Part shown: one piece after another, positions 6,261 through 10,737 of the stretch
How the letters are laid out: each line of letters opens with the position of its first letter
Numbering within the stretch: the first letter of the stretch is position 1
Notes under the pieces: generated by a model
Told to the model about the DNA's origin: nothing
Database searches by the model: none
The model's input: only the letters and a program-made list of their open reading frames with translations
Assembly (NCBI GenBank): GCA_029555885.1
Contig: JAKPQT010000114.1
Location: 1-10,737, forward strand
DNA: 10,737 nt
Reading direction: 5' to 3'
From: Chloroflexota bacterium
GTDB taxonomy: Bacteria > Chloroflexota > Anaerolineae > CG2-30-64-16
Position numbers and translations under genes: made by a program

Positions 6261-6266
6261 AGGAGG
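6261..6266 (+). promoter_or_regulatory. Shine-Dalgarno that fixes the stomatin-type gene start
   Basis: AGGAGG, six bases before ATG 6273. It decides against the in-frame ATG at 6246, which would place this site inside the coding region. Confidence 0.85.
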
Positions 6267-6272
6267 AAGCAC

Positions 6273-7055
6273 ATGGATTTCCTGTTCCAGTTTCTGACCT
6301 CGTTCGGCGTGATCATCCTGGCCCTGCTCGTGCTCGCCAGCTCGGCCATCAAGGTTGTCCAGGAATACGAACGCGGCGTCATTTTCCGGCTGGGCCGGCT
6401 GGTCGGCGCCAAAGGCCCCGGCCTGTTCTTCATCATCCCGATCGTGGATCGGATGGTGAAGGTTGACCTGCGCGTGGTCACACTCGACATCCCCTCGCAG
6501 GAAGCCATCACGCGCGATAACGTGACGGTCAAGGTCAATGCGGTGGCGTACTTCCGGGTGGTCGACCCCTCGCAGGCCATCGTCAAGGTGGAGGACTTCC
6601 GCCGCGCGACCTGGCAGATTGCGCAGACGAGCCTGCGCTCGGTCCTGGGCCAGTCAGACCTGGACGAGTTGCTGGCCCGTCGCGACGAAATCAACCAGCA
6701 GCTTCAGGTCATCATCGACGAGCAGACCGAGCCGTGGGGCATCAAGGTCAGCATCGTCGAGGTGAAGGACGTGGAGCTGCCCGATACGATGAAGCGCGCG
6801 ATGGCCCGCCAGGCCGAGGCCGAACGCGAGAAGCGCGCCAAGATCATCCACGCGGAAGGTGAGTTGGTTGCGTCGCAGCAGCTGACCGAGGCCGCGGAGA
6901 TGATCGGCCGCCAGCCCGCAGCCATCCAGTTGCGCTACCTGCAGACATTGACGGAGATTGCGGCGGAGAAGAACTCGACGATCCTGTTCCCGGTGCCCAT
7001 CGAGTTCATGAACGCGTTCAGCAGCCTGCTGGATCGTGGCAAGGACAAGGCCTAG
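6273..7055 (+). CDS. Stomatin/slipin-type SPFH (band 7) membrane protein
   Basis: 260 residues, the normal size for bacterial slipins. Residues about 3-23 form one membrane helix (FLFQFLTSFGVIILALLVL). The SPFH domain follows: VVQEYERGVIFRLGRL (28-43), GPGLFFIIPIVDRM (48-61), DIPSQEAITRDNVTVKVNAVAYFRV (72-96, split across strands) and a helical stretch around LARRDEINQQLQ (134-145). Residues about 174-212 are charged and Ala/Glu-rich, as in the coiled coil that mediates oligomerisation. SPFH proteins form large membrane-bound assemblies that organise membrane microdomains and often act with a membrane protease (NfeD/HflKC-type partners). No NfeD gene is adjacent here, so the partner is unknown. 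It is transcribed alone from its own promoter and ends at a strong hairpin. Confidence 0.92.
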   Translation: MDFLFQFLTSFGVIILALLVLASSAIKVVQEYERGVIFRLGRLVGAKGPGLFFIIPIVDRMVKVDLRVVTLDIPSQEAITRDNVTVKVNAVAYFRVVDPSQAIVKVEDFRRATWQIAQTSLRSVLGQSDLDELLARRDEINQQLQVIIDEQTEPWGIKVSIVEVKDVELPDTMKRAMARQAEAEREKRAKIIHAEGELVASQQLTEAAEMIGRQPAAIQLRYLQTLTEIAAEKNSTILFPVPIEFMNAFSSLLDRGKDKA

Positions 7056-7068
7056 AAGCAGCACACGC

Positions 7069-7098
7069 AGTGAGGCGCTGCTTGGGCAGCGCCTCACT
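7069..7098 (+). terminator. Hairpin after the stomatin-type gene
   Basis: A perfect 13-bp stem, AGTGAGGCGCTGC (7069-7081) with GCAGCGCCTCACT (7086-7098), and a TTGG loop, 13 nt after the TAG. Only two Ts follow the stem on the plus strand, so the U-tract is poor, but position and stability fit a terminator. Confidence 0.65.
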
Positions 7099-7113
7099 TG
7101 GAATTCAGTTGCC

Positions 7114-7145
7114 CGATGAGCCGCGCCGATCAGCGCGGCTCATCG
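7114..7145 (-). terminator. Hairpin after the giant surface-protein gene
   Basis: A perfect 13-bp stem, CGATGAGCCGCGC (7114-7126) with GCGCGGCTCATCG (7133-7145), and a 6-nt loop, 11 nt past the minus-strand stop at 7157. There is no U-run. It is probably the transcription end or 3' stabiliser of the minus-strand gene and may work from both sides together with the 7069-7098 hairpin. Confidence 0.6.
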
Positions 7146-7156
7146 TGTCGTAGCCC

Positions 7157-10100
7157 TCAGTCGTTCTTGCGCCGGCGCGCCTGCATCCGCATCCGCGCGT
7201 AGCCGGCCAGCCCGGCGAGCCCGCTGCCGAACAGCAGCAGCGTGCCCGGTTCGGGGATTTCTTCCGGCGCGAGCGCCCGCACCGTCACCGACACCTCGTT
7301 GGATTCGCGCGGCGCACCTTCTGCGAAGCTGACGGTGGCCGCGTTGGTGATCAGGTACTGGAACGGCACCTTCGTGCCCGGCGCCACCGGCGCGGTCTTG
7401 CCGGTGATCGTCACGACGACCTCGGCGCCCGGCGCCAGCTCGCCCACGGTGACCGTCAGCACGCGGGTGGCCGCGTCATAGGTCGCCGTGCCCTGCGTCG
7501 TCGTCGCGGTCACGTTCACCAGCTTCGGGTGAATCATGTCGGTGATGACGACATTGGACGCATTGGCCGAGCCGCTGTTGGTCAGGCGCACCGTGAAGAC
7601 GATGGTCTCCTGGTGGCCTTCGGCAATCCACACCTGCGACTTGTTGACCGACTTGTAGATTTCCGGCTTGACCGTCGCGTCGAGCGGGTTGCTCACCTTT
7701 GCGGTCACGTCCGGCACCTCGTTGGTCTCCAGCGTGGCGATGTTGTCGATCGTCAGCGCAGTCCACTCCGCGAAGCTCAGCGGCGCGGCCGCCTGGCCCG
7801 TCAGCCCGACGATCGTCATGTTGACCTTGACCTCGAACGTGCCGCAGCCTTCCTGGTCCACGGCCAGCGTGCCCAGGTCCCAGGTCAGGGTCTTCGTGGC
7901 TTCATTATAGGTCGCGCCGCCGGTCGCGCTGCCCGGCACGTACGTCGTGTTGGTCGGAATCGGATCCACCAGCTTCACGCCCGTCGCGTTGCCGTTGCCC
8001 GTGTTGCCGAAGCAGACCGTGTACTTGATCGTGTCGCCCGGCTTCACCGCGCCTGCGGGATCGTTGACCTTGGTCAGCCGGAGCACCGGCAGCGCGCGCA
8101 CGCGCACCGCATCCGTGGCCTCGTCGCGCACGCCCGCGTCATCCAGGATGACGACCGTGTTGAAGATGTAGCTGGCGTTTTGCAGCGGCCGCTTCACTTT
8201 GACGGTGAGCGTCCGCGTGCCCTCGTCGCCCGGCTGCAGGTTGCCCAGGTTCCACTTGACCGTGCGGGTCGCAGGATCGTACGCGCAGCCGTCGCTGCAC
8301 GAAAGGAAGTCCACCTGCATGGGCAGGTAGTCCGTCAGCACGACATTGGGCGCGGCCTCGCGGCCGGCCGCAGCATAGGTGATCGTCCAGACCAGCTCGG
8401 CCCCGGCCTCGACCGGCTGGCCCGCGGGCAGGTTGTTGTCCTTCGTCACGGTCAGGATGTGGCCGTCGGCATAACCGAAGTCCGCCGTCAGCACGTCGCC
8501 GCACGCGTCGATGGTGACCGGGTACGGGCTCACCTGGCCGTTGTTATTCGCGTTCGGCGCGCCGTACGTCTGCGTATAACCCAACAGCCGGTTGTTGAGG
8601 TCAGTGACCACGACCCAGTAGGAACCGGGGGCAAGGCCGCTGAAGAGATATGCGCCGCTCGCGTTAGTGGTCGTCGTCGCCACGGTCACGTCATCCGCGG
8701 TGCCGAGGACGCCATCCGGGCCGGGGGCGACGAGGTTGACCGTCACGCCGGAGATGCCGCGCTCGTTCGGGCCGGGCTCGTACACGCCGTTGCGGTTGGC
8801 ATCGTAGAAGATCAGGTCACCGATGGTGACGCACTGGCGCTGATACCCGAAGTCTGCGTCGAGGTAGGATTGGTTGGCCGCGAGGGTGATCGGGCCGTGC
8901 GGGTTCGTGCCGCCGGTCTGCGTCAGGCCGGTCAGTACGCCCGCGGTATCCGTCACACGCACGCAGAAGGTGCCGGGACCCATGCCCGTGAACAGGTAGA
9001 CGCCCGCCGCGTTGGTCGTCGTGCTGCTGACCACGCTGTCGTCGGCGGTCCCGCACTGGCCGTCCGCGCCGGCGGAGAGCAGATTGAGCGTGACGCCGCC
9101 GATGCCGACCTCGCCGGCATCCTGTACGCCGTTGCCGTTCGCATCGCTCCACACGCGATCACCGATGGCCTGGTCGCTGGCGTAGCCGAAGTCCGCCTTC
9201 AGGTAGTTCTCACCTGTCGCCAGGGCGATCGGCCCGTGGGGATTCGTGCCGCTGACCAGCGTCAGCCCCCCAGGCAGCGTCGCGTCGTCGACACGCACAC
9301 AGTAGACGCCAACGCCCACACCGGTGAACAGGTAATTGCCGTTCGGGTTCGTGACCTTCGTGGCAACGACTGTATCGTCGGCGCTGCACACACCGTCCTC
9401 GCCGGCCAGCGAGAGTGTCACCGTCACGCCGCCCAGGCCCGGCTCACCGGGCTCGCGAATGCCGTTGCGGTTGTTGTCGTACCAAACCGTATCACCGATG
9501 GTCCCTTCCGGCGTCTGCAGGACGTTGGTCAGCTCGACCGCCTCCTGATCCTTGCCCGGCTTTTCGTCGGAGATGGTGGCCCGGTTCTCGATATTGAGGC
9601 CGTTGGGGAAATCCAGGTTGACCTTGACGACCAGCGTCACCGTGCCGGAGTCACCGGGCACCTTGTCGCCCAGGTCCCACGTGATGATGCGCGTCGCGGG
9701 GTCATAGACGCCGCCGTCCGATGCGCTCACGAACTGCGTGCCGAAGGGCAGCGGGTCCTTCAGGACGACGCCGTCCGCCGGTTCGTTGCCAGTCACGCCC
9801 CAGGAGAGCGTGTAGGTCAGTTCCCCGCCCTTTGCCACCGGGTCTGGGCTGTCCGCCTTGTCAAGGGTCAGCACGTGGTCTGCGCGCACCGTCGTGACGT
9901 TGGTGTCCTTGACGGGTGTGGAGCCGGGGGTCTCGTCGGTGAAATCGACGACGTTGGTCAACAGCGTGCCGTCATACAGCGGGCTGGCGACCTGCACGAC
10001 GACCGTGAAGCTGCCGTTCTCCGGCGTCATCAGGTCACCCAGGTTCCAGGTAATCGTGTGGGCGACGGGATCATACGTGCCGCCATCCGCATCGACGACT

Positions 10101-10737
10101 GTGACGTAGTCGGGCAGGGTGTCCACGATGACTGCGTTGTCCGCCGGTTCGTTGCCGGTGACAGCCCAGTCGATCGTGTAGGTCAGCTCAGCGCCCGCGT
10201 CCACCGGGTCCGGCGCGGAGGTCTTATTCACCACCAGTTCATGGCTGCTGCGCACGGTGCTATCGAGGCTGTCGCTCGCGCTGTCGCCCGCCTTGTCGGT
10301 GATGGTGACGTCGTTCGTGAAGGTAGTCCCGTTGTACAGCGGGCTCTTGACCTCCACCGTCACTTCGTACACGCCGGACGTTACGGGCGTGACATCGCCC
10401 AGGAGCCAGGTGACGGTGTGCGTGGTCGGGTCATACAGGCCCGCATCCGTTGCGCTGACGAAGGTAACTTCCTGCGGCAGCGTGTCCACGATGGTCACGT
10501 CTTCCGTGTAGGCGTTGCCGCCCACGGTCCAGTCTACCGTGTAGGTCAGTTCGCTGCCGGCATCCACCGGTTCCGGCGCGGCGGTCTTGTCGATGCTCAG
10601 TTCTGCCTGCGCGGTCACGCTGGTGTCATCGGCGGCCTCGTTGTCGGCCGGGTTCGTGTCGCCGGCGGAGGTGGTGCTGATGACCGCACGATTCGTGACC
10701 GTGGTCACGCCGGGCAGGAAGACCGGGTCGAGCTGTA
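7157..10737 (-). CDS. Giant modular surface protein, DUF11/SdrD B-like repeats with PEP-CTERM tail, 5' end missing
   Basis: The frame is open to the right edge (the codons before 10708 read QLDPVFLPG), so the N-terminus and signal peptide lie outside; about 1,190 residues are visible. Residues below are counted from the GTG at 10708. Order: three DUF11 modules (about 36-153, 157-275, 278-394; each begins near 'DKT..PDPVDAG.ELTYT'), three SdrD B-like modules (403-510, 513-622, 627-746; 'IGD.VW.D.N.NG' and 'GTADD' loops that probably bind calcium), three more DUF11-like modules (750-870, 875-1010, 1014-1145), then IPEPGTLLLFGSGLAGLAGY (1151-1170) and a basic tail RMRMQARRRKND. The end is a PEP-CTERM signal, normally cut by a membrane exosortase. 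The role is presumably an extracellular, possibly glycosylated adhesin or matrix/S-layer-type fibre. No catalytic domain is seen. Confidence 0.9.
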   Translation of the reverse strand, partial: QLDPVFLPGVTTVTNRAVISTTSAGDTNPADNEAADDTSVTAQAELSIDKTAAPEPVDAGSELTYTVDWTVGGNAYTEDVTIVDTLPQEVTFVSATDAGLYDPTTHTVTWLLGDVTPVTSGVYEVTVEVKSPLYNGTTFTNDVTITDKAGDSASDSLDSTVRSSHELVVNKTSAPDPVDAGAELTYTIDWAVTGNEPADNAVIVDTLPDYVTVVDADGGTYDPVAHTITWNLGDLMTPENGSFTVVVQVASPLYDGTLLTNVVDFTDETPGSTPVKDTNVTTVRADHVLTLDKADSPDPVAKGGELTYTLSWGVTGNEPADGVVLKDPLPFGTQFVSASDGGVYDPATRIITWDLGDKVPGDSGTVTLVVKVNLDFPNGLNIENRATISDEKPGKDQEAVELTNVLQTPEGTIGDTVWYDNNRNGIREPGEPGLGGVTVTLSLAGEDGVCSADDTVVATKVTNPNGNYLFTGVGVGVYCVRVDDATLPGGLTLVSGTNPHGPIALATGENYLKADFGYASDQAIGDRVWSDANGNGVQDAGEVGIGGVTLNLLSAGADGQCGTADDSVVSSTTTNAAGVYLFTGMGPGTFCVRVTDTAGVLTGLTQTGGTNPHGPITLAANQSYLDADFGYQRQCVTIGDLIFYDANRNGVYEPGPNERGISGVTVNLVAPGPDGVLGTADDVTVATTTTNASGAYLFSGLAPGSYWVVVTDLNNRLLGYTQTYGAPNANNNGQVSPYPVTIDACGDVLTADFGYADGHILTVTKDNNLPAGQPVEAGAELVWTITYAAAGREAAPNVVLTDYLPMQVDFLSCSDGCAYDPATRTVKWNLGNLQPGDEGTRTLTVKVKRPLQNASYIFNTVVILDDAGVRDEATDAVRVRALPVLRLTKVNDPAGAVKPGDTIKYTVCFGNTGNGNATGVKLVDPIPTNTTYVPGSATGGATYNEATKTLTWDLGTLAVDQEGCGTFEVKVNMTIVGLTGQAAAPLSFAEWTALTIDNIATLETNEVPDVTAKVSNPLDATVKPEIYKSVNKSQVWIAEGHQETIVFTVRLTNSGSANASNVVITDMIHPKLVNVTATTTQGTATYDAATRVLTVTVGELAPGAEVVVTITGKTAPVAPGTKVPFQYLITNAATVSFAEGAPRESNEVSVTVRALAPEEIPEPGTLLLFGSGLAGLAGYARMRMQARRRKND
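7160..7258 (-). other. PEP-CTERM sorting signal
   Basis: The last 33 residues comprise the Pro-Glu-Pro motif (IPEPG), a glycine-rich hydrophobic helix of about 17 residues (TLLLFGSGLAGLAGYAR) and a basic tail ending RRRKND. This three-part layout defines PEP-CTERM substrates of exosortases of the EpsH/Xrt type. It is not an LPXTG sortase signal. Confidence 0.9.
7274..8461 (-). repeat. Three membrane-proximal DUF11-like modules
   Basis: Modules at about 8099-8461, 7679-8086 and 7274-7669. They are more divergent than the distal set. The middle one is longer because of an insert around VGLTGQAAAPLSFAEWTALT. DUF11 modules are Ig-like beta sandwiches that act as stalks. The last one runs straight into the PEP-CTERM signal. 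Confidence 0.7.
8471..9502 (-). repeat. Three tandem SdrD B-like (Cna B-type) modules
   Basis: Modules at about 9179-9502, 8843-9172 and 8471-8830, with starts about 112-113 codons apart. Each opens with IGD-x-x-(W/F)-x-D-x-N-x-NG and has a second acidic loop (SADD or GTADD). The first two also share TNPHGPI and ADFGY, showing a closer, more recent duplication. Acidic loops suggest calcium-stabilised rods, as in staphylococcal Sdr B repeats. Confidence 0.8.
9527..10603 (-). repeat. Three tandem distal DUF11 modules
   Basis: Modules at about 10250-10603, 9884-10240 and 9527-9877, repeating every 121-122 codons. Shared landmarks are 'A/S-P-x-P-V-D-A-G-x-E-L-T-Y-T', 'D-T-L-P', 'YDP..H/R.ITW.LGD' and 'SPLYNG/DGT'. 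The nucleotide sequence is also repetitive (GTCATA, CCCAGGT and GTGTAGGTCAG blocks recur). At least one more module probably precedes them, because the sequence at the right edge (TNRAVISTT) matches the end of such a module. Confidence 0.8.

Noticed and set aside
7157..7258. The C-terminus as an LPXTG sortase signal.
   Set aside because: There is no LPXTG; the IPEPG motif followed by a glycine-rich helix and Arg-rich tail matches PEP-CTERM.
7242..10511. Several 70-96-codon plus-strand frames opposite the giant surface protein.
   Set aside because: They recur at the same phase in each repeat module and are Ser/Val/Thr-rich mirror translations of the repeats, not genes.

Overview
The window is GC-rich and densely coded, with one visibly AT-richer gap near the left end. 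It looks like a chromosomal segment from a free-living bacterium. The best guess is Chloroflexota (Anaerolineae/Caldilineae-like). This rests on a lipoprotein with a long Thr/Pro/Ala linker of the kind common in that phylum, a DUF11/SdrD-type surface protein with a PEP-CTERM tail, and housekeeping-type promoters. There is no marker gene, so the assignment is inference. No RNA gene, transposase, phage gene or CRISPR array is visible.

Layout, left to right. (1) 1-135, minus: N-terminus of an RpiR/MurR-type regulator that runs off the left edge. It has a long leader and a good promoter in the gap at 136-505. (2) 506-1516, plus: a secreted polysaccharide deacetylase (NodB fold), probably a lipoprotein, divergent from the regulator. 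(3) 1517-1666: a convergent gap holding a perfect 21-bp inverted repeat. (4) 1667-6068, minus: a four-gene glycan assembly cluster, in transcription order GT4 glycosyltransferase, second GT4, GT9 (heptosyltransferase-like), SAM methyltransferase. The last three are tightly packed (4-bp overlap, then a 17-nt gap). A consensus-like promoter precedes the cluster, and an intrinsic terminator lies between promoter and first start codon, which suggests attenuation. (5) 6273-7055, plus: a stomatin/slipin-type SPFH membrane protein, divergent from the glycan cluster, with a perfect TATAAT and a strong Shine-Dalgarno. (6) 7056-7156: two back-to-back hairpins, one for each convergent gene. (7) 7157-10737, minus: the C-terminal ~1,190 residues of a giant modular surface protein (three DUF11, three SdrD B-like, three DUF11 modules, then a PEP-CTERM sorting signal), running off the right edge.

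The common theme is the cell envelope. The GT4-GT4-GT9-methyltransferase cluster would build and cap a surface polysaccharide or glycolipid at the inner face of the membrane. The deacetylase would modify an extracellular glycan. The PEP-CTERM protein would be processed by an exosortase, a system generally found with exopolysaccharide genes, although no exosortase lies in this window. Every gene belongs to a recognised family. The less ordinary signals are the leader terminator, the long perfect hairpin, and the regular module and cysteine pattern of the giant protein.
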